A DNA stretch of 38,288 nt from Geobacillus proteiniphilus (GCF_001908025.1 NZ_MQMG01000039.1:1-38288); one strand, 5' to 3'. Counted from the stretch's first letter, positions 1 to 7,840 are shown. Notes: generated by a model from the letters alone, not told the origin. Translations and numbers: made by a program.

Positions 1-158
1 AACACATTCGAGCCCCCAGCATTTTATCAGAACGACAAGACCACTCTAAGGGAACACGATTGGGAGGCGGCCATCTTTTTTCGCTCGATCCTCCGGCTTT
101 TTCGAGGCGCGGAGCGGTCCAAGACGTTTTTCTTTCCCATCCATCCGCGCCCCTTCTT

Positions 159-317
159 TTACGCATTGCCGTTTTCATCCGTCGGCTGCCGCTTGCCGAT
201 TTCCGCCGGGGTGCGCAAATCGTAGCCTTCGTCGTGTTTGCTTGTGTGGATGATGTCTTCGTTCGCTCCCATTTTGCTTGTCCGCTTCAGCTCCTCATCC
301 GGCACGAATCGATCCAT
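159..317 (-). CDS. small conserved-looking protein of unknown function, 52 aa
   Basis: A 53-codon reading frame on the minus strand starts with ATG at 317, preceded 4 nt upstream by a near-perfect AAAGGAGGT ribosome site, and stops with TAA at 159-161. The product is hydrophilic and charged (MDRFVPDEELKRTSKMG at the N-terminus, GKRQPTDENGNA at the C-terminus), with no signal peptide, membrane segment or cysteine, so it should be cytosolic. The ribosome site is the main reason to believe in it; the opposite-strand frames here have none. It is divergent from bioY. I do not recognise the family. An inverted repeat (GGCGCGGA at 106-113, TCCGCGCC at 144-151) lies just downstream and could be part of a 3' structure, but its loop is long. 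Confidence 0.7.
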   Translation of the reverse strand: MDRFVPDEELKRTSKMGANEDIIHTSKHDEGYDLRTPAEIGKRQPTDENGNA

Positions 318-429
318 TGACAAGACCTCCTTTCACGCTCCTCGCCGCGTTGTCCGCATGAAGCGCTCGAGGAGTCGTTTTTCTTATCATCCCCCCAAGC
401 CGCTTTATCATCCGCCGAAAAAAGAGGAT

Positions 430-458
430 TGACAGCCTAGCGGTTGTTCGGTACGATT
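430..458 (+). promoter_or_regulatory. sigma-A promoter of bioY
   Basis: A consensus -35 box TTGACA (430-435) is followed by a 17-nt spacer and the -10 box TACGAT (453-458), 31 nt before the bioY start codon. The close match and short leader make this the likely bioY promoter. Confidence 0.75.
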
Positions 459-489
459 TTGTTAACGAACAAAAAAAGGAGGTTTACAT
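445..489 (+). promoter_or_regulatory. candidate BirA-type operator over the bioY promoter
   Basis: Two overlapping dyads cover the -10 box and leader. One is the exact half-site TTGTTAAC (460-467), typical of Gram-positive BirA operators, followed after 14 nt by a degenerate partner GTTTACAT (482-489) that overlaps the ribosome site. The other is a perfect inverted repeat TTGTTCG-N15-CGAACAA (445-473). Firmicute bioY genes are commonly repressed by biotin-loaded BirA; the assignment here is inference because spacing and right half deviate from the usual operator. Confidence 0.45.
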
Positions 490-1095
490 ATGGGACGACG
501 GACTTCGCTTCGACCGATTGACATGACGCTCGCCGCCATGTTCGTCGCCTTAATGGCAATCGGGGCGAACATTACGTCGTGGGCGCCGTTTCTTGTCGTC
601 GGCGGTGTTCCCATTACGCTGCAAACGTTTTTCTGCGTCCTTGCCGGCGCGGTGTTAGGGCGGCGGCTCGGTGCGGTGGCCATGATTGTGTATATGCTCG
701 TCGGCCTCGCCGGCGTGCCGGTGTTTGCCAAATTCGAAGGCGGACTGTCGATGATTTTCCAACCGACATTTGGCTTCATTCTTTCCTTTATCGTTGCCGC
801 TTATGCGACCGGATGGGTCATCAACCGCGGCCCGCAGCCGGCGTCCAAGGCTCGTTTCGTCACCGCCGCCTTGGTCGGCATGGTCATCAACTATGTCATC
901 GGCACGAACTGGATGTACATGGCGTACAAACTATGGGCAGAGGCGCCGGAAGGACTTTCGTACGGTATGGTGTGGGGCTGGATGCTTGCCCCGCTGCCCA
1001 AAGACATCCTCTTATCGATCGTCGCCGGCTTGATCGCCCCAAGGATTTGCCGGGCGATTCAACGCTCCTCAGCTGCCGGCCGCCCGGCCGCCTAA
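490..1095 (+). CDS. bioY: biotin transporter BioY, substrate-binding S component
   Basis: BioY is the membrane S component that binds biotin, either alone or with an ECF energizing module. The 201-residue product has the family's usual length and about six hydrophobic segments. It shows BioY hallmarks: an N-terminal helix with MTLAAMFVALMAIGANI (residues 12-28), the VGGVPITLQTFF region (37-48), and a glycine-rich GAVLGRRLG loop. The ATG at 490 has an AGGAGGT site at 477-483. No ECF ATPase or T component is adjacent, so it would have to share a general ECF module or act alone. The position matches B. subtilis yuiG. The upstream promoter carries a BirA-like dyad, which fits biotin control. Confidence 0.95.
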   Translation: MGRRTSLRPIDMTLAAMFVALMAIGANITSWAPFLVVGGVPITLQTFFCVLAGAVLGRRLGAVAMIVYMLVGLAGVPVFAKFEGGLSMIFQPTFGFILSFIVAAYATGWVINRGPQPASKARFVTAALVGMVINYVIGTNWMYMAYKLWAEAPEGLSYGMVWGWMLAPLPKDILLSIVAGLIAPRICRAIQRSSAAGRPAA

Positions 1096-1100
1096 ACGCG

Positions 1101-1137
1101 AAAAGCGCGCCTGTTGCCAAAAACAGGCGCGCTTTTT
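1101..1137. terminator. bidirectional rho-independent terminator between bioY and pit
   Basis: A 13-bp stem (AAAAGCGCGCCTG at 1101-1113 pairing with CAGGCGCGCTTTT from 1124) is flanked by A and T runs on both sides, so it can end transcription of bioY on the plus strand and of pit on the minus strand. Confidence 0.85.
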
Positions 1138-1160
1138 GTTTGGAAACCCTGGATCATGGA

Positions 1161-2159
1161 TTAGAAGAATAAACGAAGGATCTGGTACACAAACCCAGCA
1201 ATCAACGCTGACACTGGCAAGGTGATGATCCATGTCATCACAATGCGGCGAGCGACGCCCCATTTGACGCCTTTCACCCGTTGGGCGGCGCCAACCCCCA
1301 TGATGGCGGAGGAAATGACGTGCGTCGTGCTGACCGGCAAGTGGAACATCGTCGCCGAAAGAATGACGAGTGCGGACGACAAATCGGCCGCCGCCCCGTT
1401 GATCGGGCGGATTTTCATAATTTTTCCACCCACCGTTTTAATGATCTTCCACCCGCCGACAGCCGTTCCCAACCCCATGGCCAAAGCGGCAGAGATGCGC
1501 ACCCATTCAGGAATGTCGGTCGTCGCGTGGTATCCGCCGGCGATTAACGCCATCGTAATGATCCCCATCGCTTTTTGAGCGTCGTTTGTTCCGTGCGTAT
1601 ACGCCTGAAACGCCGCCGTCACAATTTGAAACATCCGAAAGCCCCTCGTCGTGCTGTATAAGTTGGCGTTTTTAAAGATAAAGCGAAAAATGCTCATAAT
1701 GATAAAGCCGACCCCTAACGCCAAAAACGGGGAAAGAATCAGCGATTGTAAAATTTTCAAAAACCCGCCATAATTCAAAATCCCAACCCCAGCCGCGGAA
1801 ATCGCCGCCCCGGCGACCGAACCGATGATCGCGTGCGAAGAGCTGCTCGGAATGCCGTAATACCACGTGATCAAGTTCCAGGCAATTGCTGATGTCAACG
1901 CTGCTAAAATAATGAGCGGTCCATTTTCTAGCGCAAACGGATCGACAATGTCTTTCGTAATCGTTTTCGCGACGCCGGTAAAGGTGAGCGCACCGATAAA
2001 GTTCATCGTCGCAGCCAAAATAATGGCTTGACGCGGCGTAAGCGCCCTTGTCGACACCGATGTGGCAATGGCGTTGGCCGTATCGTGGAAGCCGTTGATA
2101 AAGTCAAACGCCAATGCGAAAATGACGATGCAGATCGTTAAAATCAGGATCGTATCCAT
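1161..2159 (-). CDS. pit: PiT-family low-affinity inorganic phosphate transporter
   Basis: PiT permeases import phosphate (as metal-phosphate) using the proton or sodium gradient. The 332-aa protein is almost entirely hydrophobic helices. It carries the duplicated PiT signature: an N-terminal copy around GFHDTANAIAT (residues 23-33) and a second one around AYTHGTNDAQKAMG in the middle, each in one half of the inverted repeat. It lies 18 bp downstream of the DUF47 gene, the usual Gram-positive pairing (B. subtilis ykaA-pit), so the two are probably co-transcribed. The promoter upstream of the pair overlaps PhoP-box-like repeats, implying phosphate control. The 3' end meets bioY at a shared terminator. 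Confidence 0.93.
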   Translation of the reverse strand: MDTILILTICIVIFALAFDFINGFHDTANAIATSVSTRALTPRQAIILAATMNFIGALTFTGVAKTITKDIVDPFALENGPLIILAALTSAIAWNLITWYYGIPSSSSHAIIGSVAGAAISAAGVGILNYGGFLKILQSLILSPFLALGVGFIIMSIFRFIFKNANLYSTTRGFRMFQIVTAAFQAYTHGTNDAQKAMGIITMALIAGGYHATTDIPEWVRISAALAMGLGTAVGGWKIIKTVGGKIMKIRPINGAAADLSSALVILSATMFHLPVSTTHVISSAIMGVGAAQRVKGVKWGVARRIVMTWIITLPVSALIAGFVYQILRLFF

Positions 2160-2177
2160 AAAAATAACGTCCCCTTT

Positions 2178-2807
2178 TTATGCGTTGCGCATGATAATCG
2201 TCTCTAACGTATTGGCGACATCTTCACAACTGTCGGCAATCTCTTCCAACATTTCGTAAAGCTCTTTGTATTGAATGATTTTAATCGGGTCTTTTTGCGT
2301 CACAAACAAGTTTTTGATCGACGCGCGCAAAATTTCGTCGCACTTCGTTTCATAGTCCTTGATTTTAATGGCATGCTGGCGCATATCGAGCAATTTTTTG
2401 TTCGCAAGCAGCTCGAGGGCGTGAACAATTTCGATCGTGCTTTGATAAATATAGTCAAAAAATTTCACCATATGTTCATCGATGGCCGTGAACGAAAACA
2501 TTTCAAACCGCGCCGAACATTGCTCAAACCCATCAAGCACATCGTCCATTTTCATCGCCAACTGGTGGATGTCTTCCCGCTCGATCGGCGTAATGAACGT
2601 TTTGTTCAATTGGACGACCAGTTCATGGATGAATGAATCGCCCTTTCGTTCATACTCTTTCATTACGCGGGCAAATTCTTTTAAGTCGCTGACGCTTTGA
2701 ATTTTATACTCGACAAAATATTGTGCCGCTTCTTTGACGTTTTCCGAAATGGTGAACAGCATATCAAAAAAAACGTCTTTTTTCGGCGAAAAAATCATAT
2801 CGGACAC
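2178..2807 (-). CDS. DUF47/PhoU-like phosphate transport regulator (YkaA type)
   Basis: This 209-aa all-helical protein belongs to the DUF47 (PhoU-related) family, which is typically encoded directly before pit and thought to modulate the transporter. Visible family features are the start MSDMIFSPKKDVFFDML, acidic/His helices such as REDIHQLAMKMDDVLDGFE, and the C-terminal YEMLEEIADSCEDVANTLE, where Glu and Asp residues match the metal-binding pattern of PhoU proteins. There is no signal peptide or membrane segment. The ATG at 2807 has a GGAGGGTG site upstream. It is first in a two-gene operon with pit. How it acts on Pit (inhibitor, chaperone or signal) is not shown by sequence. Confidence 0.88.
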   Translation of the reverse strand: MSDMIFSPKKDVFFDMLFTISENVKEAAQYFVEYKIQSVSDLKEFARVMKEYERKGDSFIHELVVQLNKTFITPIEREDIHQLAMKMDDVLDGFEQCSARFEMFSFTAIDEHMVKFFDYIYQSTIEIVHALELLANKKLLDMRQHAIKIKDYETKCDEILRASIKNLFVTQKDPIKIIQYKELYEMLEEIADSCEDVANTLETIIMRNA

Positions 2808-2840
2808 CCTCCATTTGCGGAATCAAAATCACCGCTACTT

Positions 2841-2868
2841 ATTGTAACAATTTAAAATCCATTTACAA
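2841..2868 (-). promoter_or_regulatory. promoter of the DUF47-pit operon with extended -10
   Basis: Read on the minus strand, TTGTAA (2863-2868) is followed by a 16-nt spacer and TACAAT (2841-2846), preceded by TGT, an extended -10 motif. It is the best promoter in the 260-bp gap between the operon and the aminopeptidase gene. Confidence 0.6.
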
Positions 2869-2911
2869 TACAAAAAGAGAAAATTTACAATAGATTTACA
2901 CTAACTTTACA
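2851..2911 (+). promoter_or_regulatory. array of PhoP-box-like repeats at the pit operon promoter
   Basis: TTTACA occurs at 2862-2867, 2884-2889, 2895-2900 and 2906-2911, with TTTAAA at 2851-2856; only the position at 2873 is degenerate. All sit in one 11-bp register, the spacing known for PhoP-phosphate boxes (TT(A/C/T)ACA with about 5-nt gaps) in Bacillus. The boxes read on the strand opposite to the operon, and the box at 2862 covers the -35 element, so repression under phosphate starvation is the simplest reading. No plus-strand gene follows that they could serve. Confidence 0.7.
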
Positions 2912-3068
2912 TTTTGTTCGCTTTTCCTGTTATGTACTATGTAGCGTGCCAAAAGAAAGCCAAAGCTATGCACGTTCGCTTCGGCTCGTTCGCTGCCGGC
3001 ATACCGCCTTCACACTGGGCGCCTCTGCGCCAAGGCAGCGCCTGTCGATCGGCCTGCCGGCGTTCGTT

Positions 3069-4563
3069 TTATTCAAACCGTTCGACAAACGCGGTGAGCG
3101 TGCGCACCATCACGCCCGTCGCCCCAGCCGGACCGAGGTCGCCGTCTTTCTTTGTGGCGGCCGTGCCGGCGATATCCAAATGCACCCACGGCGTATCTTC
3201 CGCAAATTCGCCAATGAACGCCCCACCCATAATGGCGTGTCCTTCCCGCCCCGGAGAATTGTTCAAGTCGGCGATTTTGCTGCTTCGCACTCGCTCGCGG
3301 TCGTTTTCTGTAATTGGCAGCCGCCAAATGAACTCCCCGGTTTCCATCGACGCTTCAAGCAATTGCTCAAACAGCTCCTCATTGTTCGTCATCGCGCCCG
3401 TTTTGTCCGTGCCCAAGGCGACGGATCACTCCGCCCGTTAACGTAGCGACATCGATGATATAGCTGGCGCCGTGCTGTTTCGCATAGGTTACCGCATCGG
3501 CCAAAATGAGCCGTCCTTCCGCATCAGTGTTTTTCACTTCAATCGTTTTTCCGGACAGCGACGTAATGACATCGTCCGGCTTGAACGCCTCGCCGCTGAT
3601 CATATTGTCGGTCGCCGGAATGACGGCGAGCACGTTTTGTTCCGGCCGCAGTTCGCCGATGGCTTCCATCGCCCCGAGCACCGCTGCCGCGCCGGCCATA
3701 TCGGTTTTCATGTCAACCATGCTGTCGCGCGGCTTCAAACAATAGCCGCCCGTATCAAACGTCACCCCTTTGCCGACGAGAGCGATCACGTTTTCCCATT
3801 GCTCTTTTCCTTGATATTTTAAGACGATCAGTTTGGGCGGCTGTTTCGATCCTTGGTTGACGGCCAAAAGCGCTCCCATGCCGAGCCGCTCCATATCTTC
3901 TTTCTCCAAAATTTCATAGTCAAAATCGTACCGGTTCGCGAGCTTCACGGCATAATCAGCCAAATCCGACGCCGTCAGCAAATTCCCCGGCGTATTGACG
4001 AGCGTGCGCGCCGAATTCGTCGCCTTCCCGTATACCGAGCCGACAAACAAGCTCGCCTCAATTTCCGCCGCTTCGGCCGCCGTGTAGACGATGAGCGATT
4101 CGAGCTGGTAATCCGGTTCTGACTTTTTCTGCTTATACCCAGGGAATTCATACGTCGCCAAATGATACGCTTCCGCCAAGGCGTGCGCCGCTTCGTTTCC
4201 ATCGACGGCCTCGGTCGTAAACGTGTCCAGCGCGACCGCCGCTTTCGTCCGCTTCGCCTGCTTCAACGTGCGAAACAGCTTGCCGAACACCTCGCGCAGC
4301 CGCTCAAACGTCAACTCTTCTTTTTTGCCAAGGCCGACGAAGTAGAGCCGCTTCGCCCCCGTCGGCAAAAATGGATGAACGCTGGCGATGCGCCCCCGCT
4401 TCGCGGAAATATCGCCTTCTTTCTGCAGTTCCGACAGCCGTCCGCCAAGACGGGCATCGTATTCGCCGGCAAGGCCGCTCCATGAATTCGCCCCTTCAAA
4501 CAAACCGATGACAAGCGCTTCATCCCGTTCCTCCACCGACGGCAAAGGTTTTACCGTAAACAT
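3069..4563 (-). pseudogene. pepA: leucyl aminopeptidase (M17), broken by a +1 frameshift
   Basis: Cytosolic M17 aminopeptidases are two-metal enzymes removing N-terminal residues from peptides. The metal and catalytic region is intact: [15 protein letters not shown], then NTDAEGRL about 350 residues in. Just after [10 protein letters not shown] the frame shifts: an extra G on the plus strand at about 3423-3424 breaks [13 protein letters not shown]. The frame then stops at 3379, while the remaining 110 or so residues (including [16 protein letters not shown] and HLDIAGTA) continue in another frame down to 3069. Removing one base restores a protein of about 497 aa, the normal family length. I start at the ATG at 4563 (AAAGGG upstream, MFTVKPLPS); an in-frame ATG lies at 4581. 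No slippery heptamer is visible, so this is a mutation or a sequencing error. The locus corresponds to B. subtilis yuiE. Confidence 0.85.
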
Positions 4564-4601
4564 CGTCTCATCCCTTTCCATGGTGATTCATTCCCACCTT
4601 C

Positions 4602-4630
4602 ATTATAGCGAAGCAAAGCCATTCTTTCGA
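4602..4630 (-). promoter_or_regulatory. promoter of the aminopeptidase gene
   Basis: On the minus strand TCGAAA (4625-4630), a 17-nt spacer and a perfect TATAAT (4602-4607) precede the start codon by about 40 nt. Confidence 0.6.
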
Positions 4631-4712
4631 CTATCTAACTTTCTCTCCTTGCGTTCACTCAAAAAAATCAGCCGAATCAGACAGGAAATCACGCGGGGCA
4701 AGGCGAATCCGT

Positions 4713-4728
4713 AATCATCACGATGATT
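4713..4728. promoter_or_regulatory. 16-bp palindrome next to the ribosome site of the cobalamin-binding protein gene
   Basis: AATCATC-AC-GATGATT is a perfect 7-bp dyad with a 2-nt centre, ending just before the GAAAGGA ribosome site of the gene at 4747. It could be an operator. No cobalamin riboswitch features are visible in this 180-bp gap. Confidence 0.3.
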
Positions 4729-4746
4729 TAGAAAGGACCGACGCTG

Positions 4747-5556
4747 ATGAGAATCGTTTCCTTTTGTCCAAGCAACACCGAACTGCTCGCCTATCTCGGC
4801 CGCCTTGACGATGTCGTCGCCGTCGACGATTCGTCCGACTGGCCGCCGGAAGTGAAGCGGCTGCCGAAAGTCGGGCCGGATCTGCGCATTGATATGGATC
4901 AAGTCGAGGCGCTCAAACCGGATCTCGTCGTCGCATCCCTAAGCGTGCCCGGCATGGAGCGCAACGTCGAGGAGCTCAAACGGCGCGGGCTCCCGCATCT
5001 CGTGCTGGCGCCCCATTCGCTCGATGACATTGCCAACGACCTTCTTCAGCTTGGCGAGGCGCTTGGCGAAACGAAAAAAGCGGCTGAACTTGTCCGCCGC
5101 TATCATGACGTGCTTGATTGGCATCGCGAGCGGGCCGCATCGGCTGAACCGGCCCGCCTTTATTGGGAATGGTGGCCGCGGCCGATCTTCACACCGGGCG
5201 GCGCCAACTGGCTGAGCGAACTAAGTGAGCTCGCCGGCGGGCGCAACATTTTCTCCGACGTCCCGCAAGCGAGCGTTCAAACGGAATGGGACGACGTTCT
5301 CGCCCGCAATCCGTCGCACATCTTGCTCGTTTGGGTCGGCGTGCAGACAAAAAAAATGAGCCCGAAAGCCGTCACGGCGCGCCCGCACGCCCAACAGGCC
5401 GAGGCGGTCCGCACCGGGAACATCCACATTTTAGAAGAATCGCTCTATTGCCGTCCGTCTCCGCGCCTCTTGGTCGGATTAAAAAAATTGGCGCCGCTTT
5501 TGCATCCGGCTCTGTTCCCTCCCGCTGACGACAGCGATCCGCTCCTTTGTGGCTGA
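4747..5556 (+). CDS. BtuF-like cobalamin-binding protein, no signal peptide
   Basis: The 269-aa product is a class III (helical backbone) substrate-binding protein. It begins RIVSFCPSNTELLAYLG, the usual start of the mature BtuF/FhuD fold, and contains RLPKVGPDLRIDMDQVEALKPDLVVAS (residues 36-62) and WLSELSELAGGRNIF, all typical of cobalamin/siderophore binding proteins. The family normally carries a signal peptide or lipobox; here the frame starts directly at the fold, with GAAAGGA 9 nt before the ATG and no better upstream start. It may therefore act in the cytosol or leave by another route. No ABC permease or ATPase is adjacent. Similar signal-less COG0614 proteins occur in other Bacillaceae, so this is probably not an assembly artefact. 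The exact ligand is inferred. Confidence 0.75.
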   Translation: MRIVSFCPSNTELLAYLGRLDDVVAVDDSSDWPPEVKRLPKVGPDLRIDMDQVEALKPDLVVASLSVPGMERNVEELKRRGLPHLVLAPHSLDDIANDLLQLGEALGETKKAAELVRRYHDVLDWHRERAASAEPARLYWEWWPRPIFTPGGANWLSELSELAGGRNIFSDVPQASVQTEWDDVLARNPSHILLVWVGVQTKKMSPKAVTARPHAQQAEAVRTGNIHILEESLYCRPSPRLLVGLKKLAPLLHPALFPPADDSDPLLCG

Positions 5557-5573
5557 CGGGCGGGAGCCCTCTT

Positions 5574-6212
5574 TCAACTTTTCGATTCCAAATATTGTTG
5601 ACGAAACACTTGCATCGTTTCATCTTCGTTCAGCCGCTTCAACTCTTCCTCTGACAGCGTGCCATCGCCTTTTTGCACGATATAGACGTTGACTTTTCGT
5701 TTTCCCCAATATTTATATACATCTTCGACGGTTTCATAGTATAAGTCAATGCGATGGCCTTTGATCGCCCCGCCTTTGTCGGCGACGACGCCGAACCCGT
5801 ATCCGGGGATGAACAAAATCGTGCCGATCGGAAACACGGTTAAATCCGCCGCAATCGTCGAATAAAGATCGCGTTTGACGCGGACGCCGGAGTACGTGAT
5901 GCCATACTCAGGGTGATCGGGCGTTTTTCCAGTCGATTCAATGCCGGCCGTATAGCCGGTGGCGACCACTTCAACGGATGGATATTTTGACCAGTCAAAA
6001 TGATCCTCAAGCCGCAAAACGGAGCGGCCCCCGTTTTTCGCGAGCTCTTTCATTCCCCAAATGGGCTGATGATCCATCGATAAAGCGCTCGGAAAGGGAT
6101 GGAGAACCGTCTTCGCGTCAACCCCGGAAACGGACTCGAATGTCGCAAAGAGCGCCGCCAAAAACAGCAGCGTCATCGCGGTTCGGCGCACGAACTGCCT
6201 AAACCCATTCAA
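5574..6212 (-). CDS. yuiC: YuiC-like 3D-domain protein, probable cell-wall lytic enzyme
   Basis: The protein has an N-terminal signal/anchor helix ([15 protein letters not shown]) followed by a region rich in Pro and Lys. A C-terminal 3D domain runs from about [11 protein letters not shown] to VNVYIV, with the aspartates of its name in IAADLTV, VVADKGG and HRIDLYY. The 3D domain has an MltA-like double-psi barrel, and B. subtilis YuiC is the model Sps-type protein, of similar length. It should act outside the membrane on peptidoglycan. I choose the TTG at 6212, 9 nt after AGAGGAG; the TTG at 6221 abuts the ribosome site and is too close. Its order with yuiB and yuiA is as in B. subtilis. Confidence 0.85.
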   Translation of the reverse strand: MNGFRQFVRRTAMTLLFLAALFATFESVSGVDAKTVLHPFPSALSMDHQPIWGMKELAKNGGRSVLRLEDHFDWSKYPSVEVVATGYTAGIESTGKTPDHPEYGITYSGVRVKRDLYSTIAADLTVFPIGTILFIPGYGFGVVADKGGAIKGHRIDLYYETVEDVYKYWGKRKVNVYIVQKGDGTLSEEELKRLNEDETMQVFRQQYLESKS

Positions 6213-6420
6213 TGCTCTCAACTCCTCTCACACCTCTATTTATCTCCATCCAAAATCGAAATATTCATTGCGAATGAGACAAAAAAACGAAAAAACCGTT
6301 GGCTCAAAACCGTCCATGAACGGCCTCATTGTGAAAACCGAGCGTAAAGCTTGTGCGTTTTGCCAAAAACATCCGCGAACCGACGTTGTGATCCGCTCGG
6401 GCGCTCATCAGCGCTGTTCA

Positions 6421-6453
6421 CAAAAAAAAACGCCTCTGCCCAAGGCAGAGACG
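6421..6453 (-). terminator. terminator of yuiB
   Basis: On the minus strand CTCTGCC-TTG-GGCAGAG with flanking GCG/CGC pairs is followed by nine T residues. The hairpin begins within a few bases of the yuiB stop codon. Confidence 0.85.
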
Positions 6454-6455
6454 CT

Positions 6456-6779
6456 CTAAAACATTTGATATCCTTTGGCCCGCAGCGTGCGGATCGCCCA
6501 TCCGGCGCAAAGAGCGCCGGCAAAGCCGCTTGACAAAATCAACAGATCCGCCGCCGCCAGCGAAGTGATTTTCCGGCCGAGCGCGGCGAACGCCTCGGAC
6601 GGTGCGGTGAAATAGCGCGTTAACGGCACATCATCAATAATGAAAACCGCAATCAATGGAAAGCAGATCGCCGTAATCCATGTCATACGCAACAACATAT
6701 TCACCAAAAACGCAATGCCAAAAAACAACACAAAAAATAAAACCATCGAAATCAAAACAACCGGCAAACTCATTTGCAT
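6456..6779 (-). CDS. yuiB: YuiB-like small membrane protein
   Basis: A 107-aa hydrophobic protein with three likely membrane segments: VVLISMVLFFVLFFGIAFLV, TWITAICFPLIAVFII and DLLILSSGFAGALCAGW. The C-terminus is basic (AIRTLRAKGYQMF). I start at the ATG at 6777-6779, 9 nt after GGAGGT; the longer open frame upstream has no ribosome site. Position and size match B. subtilis yuiB, whose function is not established. It sits between yuiA and a strong terminator, so yuiA-yuiB are probably one unit. Confidence 0.8.
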   Translation of the reverse strand: MQMSLPVVLISMVLFFVLFFGIAFLVNMLLRMTWITAICFPLIAVFIIDDVPLTRYFTAPSEAFAALGRKITSLAAADLLILSSGFAGALCAGWAIRTLRAKGYQMF

Positions 6780-6906
6780 CCGCCCTTCACCTCCCGTACA
6801 CCCGTTTTCAGTGTACTGGATCGGGCGGATGACCGTCAATGTTCGTTCTCTTCTTTCATGATCGCCTGATTGGTTCCAAACGATGTTTCATGTCCTCAGA
6901 CGAACG

Positions 6907-7044
6907 TCAATGGTCGTCATCCTCTTCGTGATCGCTTCCCGTTCCTTGGCAGCCGTAGCACGTTTCCGATCCGCCCAAGAGCAGCTGAACGTATCCGTGC
7001 CCCTCGCAGTACGGGCAGTCGTTCATTGTCAATGTTTTTGTCAT
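6907..7044 (-). CDS. yuiA: YuiA-like small zinc-ribbon protein, 45 aa
   Basis: A 45-aa protein with two CxxC pairs, CPYCEGHGY (residues 10-18) and CYGCQGTG (29-36), a compact zinc ribbon resembling the CxxCxGxG repeats of DnaJ. The C-terminus is acidic (SDHEEDDDH). The ATG at 7044 has GGAGGGG 7 nt upstream and stops with TGA at 6907. Zinc binding is inferred from the four cysteines; the role is unknown. It heads the likely yuiA-yuiB unit, as in B. subtilis, and is easily missed because of its size. Confidence 0.85.
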   Translation of the reverse strand: MTKTLTMNDCPYCEGHGYVQLLLGGSETCYGCQGTGSDHEEDDDH

Positions 7045-7073
7045 CGATGTTCCCCTCCGTTTCTTTTTTTGTT

Positions 7074-7101
7074 AATATATCAAAATTTTCTGTAAAAACA
7101 A
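7074..7101 (-). promoter_or_regulatory. probable promoter of yuiA-yuiB
   Basis: On the minus strand TTGTTT (7096-7101), a 16-nt spacer and TATATT (7074-7079) lie about 30 nt upstream of the yuiA start in an AT-rich stretch. Confidence 0.55.
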
Positions 7102-7177
7102 ACAGCGATTCTTCCCTATTTTCGTTCATGTAAGCGAATACATCGACGACTTGCTTTGATTTTCTCGACTATTCTTT

Positions 7178-7681
7178 TCATTTCGATGATTCAAAGTAAA
7201 GGCGGTATTTCGTGTAGCCGAACGGGTCGCCGGGATTGAGTCCGTCATGCAGAGAAAGGGAGACAGGCGGCTCGAGCGCCAACAAATAGCGAAGCAAGCC
7301 TGATGTGTTCGGATCATTCTGGAGCGCCGTTTTGCTTAAAAACGCGGCGGCATACAGCTCATCCGTCTGCACGACGATCTCGCGCGAGAGCGGGCGCAAA
7401 AGAAAAATCGCCATATTGTCGCTGATCTCCCCAGCGATGACGCCGGTGCGCAAGCCAAGAAGCGCGACCGGTTCGGCATCGATCCCCGTTTCCTCCTTCA
7501 CTTCCCGAACGGCCGCTTCATCGAGCATTTCCCCCGGCTGGACGAACCCGGCCGGCAGCGACCATTTGCCCTTTAGCCCGCTGTATTTTTTCTTGACAAC
7601 GAGCCATTCCCCATTCTCGTTTATGACCAGTCCGGCCGCCGCAATCCAAACGTTTCCTCGTTTGTTGTCCATCGTCCTCAT
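7178..7681 (-). CDS. Nudix hydrolase
   Basis: Nudix enzymes hydrolyse nucleoside diphosphates linked to another moiety, needing Mg2+. A complete Nudix box GX5EX7REUXEEXGU is visible as GFVQPGE...REVKEETGI, about 50-70 residues in. The start WIAAAGLVINENGEWLVVKKKY and WSLPAGFV are typical of the family. No extra domain identifies the substrate (for example ADP-ribose, NADH or an oxidised nucleotide). I start at the ATG at 7681 with AGGGAG 6 nt upstream; another ATG 9 nt further in (7672) is also possible. It lies between yuiA and yumB on the same strand. I do not recall it at this place in B. subtilis, so it may be a lineage insertion. Confidence 0.88.
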   Translation of the reverse strand: MRTMDNKRGNVWIAAAGLVINENGEWLVVKKKYSGLKGKWSLPAGFVQPGEMLDEAAVREVKEETGIDAEPVALLGLRTGVIAGEISDNMAIFLLRPLSREIVVQTDELYAAAFLSKTALQNDPNTSGLLRYLLALEPPVSLSLHDGLNPGDPFGYTKYRLYFESSK

Positions 7682-7840
7682 CCTTTTCTCCCTATCGTTA
7701 TGCACCGTTTGTATTTCGACAATCGAGCGGCCGATCCCTGTTTGGCGGAAAGGGAAAAGCGATATCGCCGAACAGCTTGACTGACCGAAGCGCCAAGACG
7801 ATAAGAGGATGCCTCATCCTCGGCCGCCGCCCCGCTTGCC

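Noticed and set aside
3416-3432. Programmed +1/-1 frameshift in the aminopeptidase gene
   Set aside because: No slippery heptamer, no in-frame stop at the site and no stimulatory stem were visible; a one-base insertion explains it.
4582-4746. Cobalamin riboswitch before the BtuF-like gene
   Set aside because: No B12-box GCCACTG-like sequence, and the gap of about 165 bp is too short once the aminopeptidase promoter is placed.
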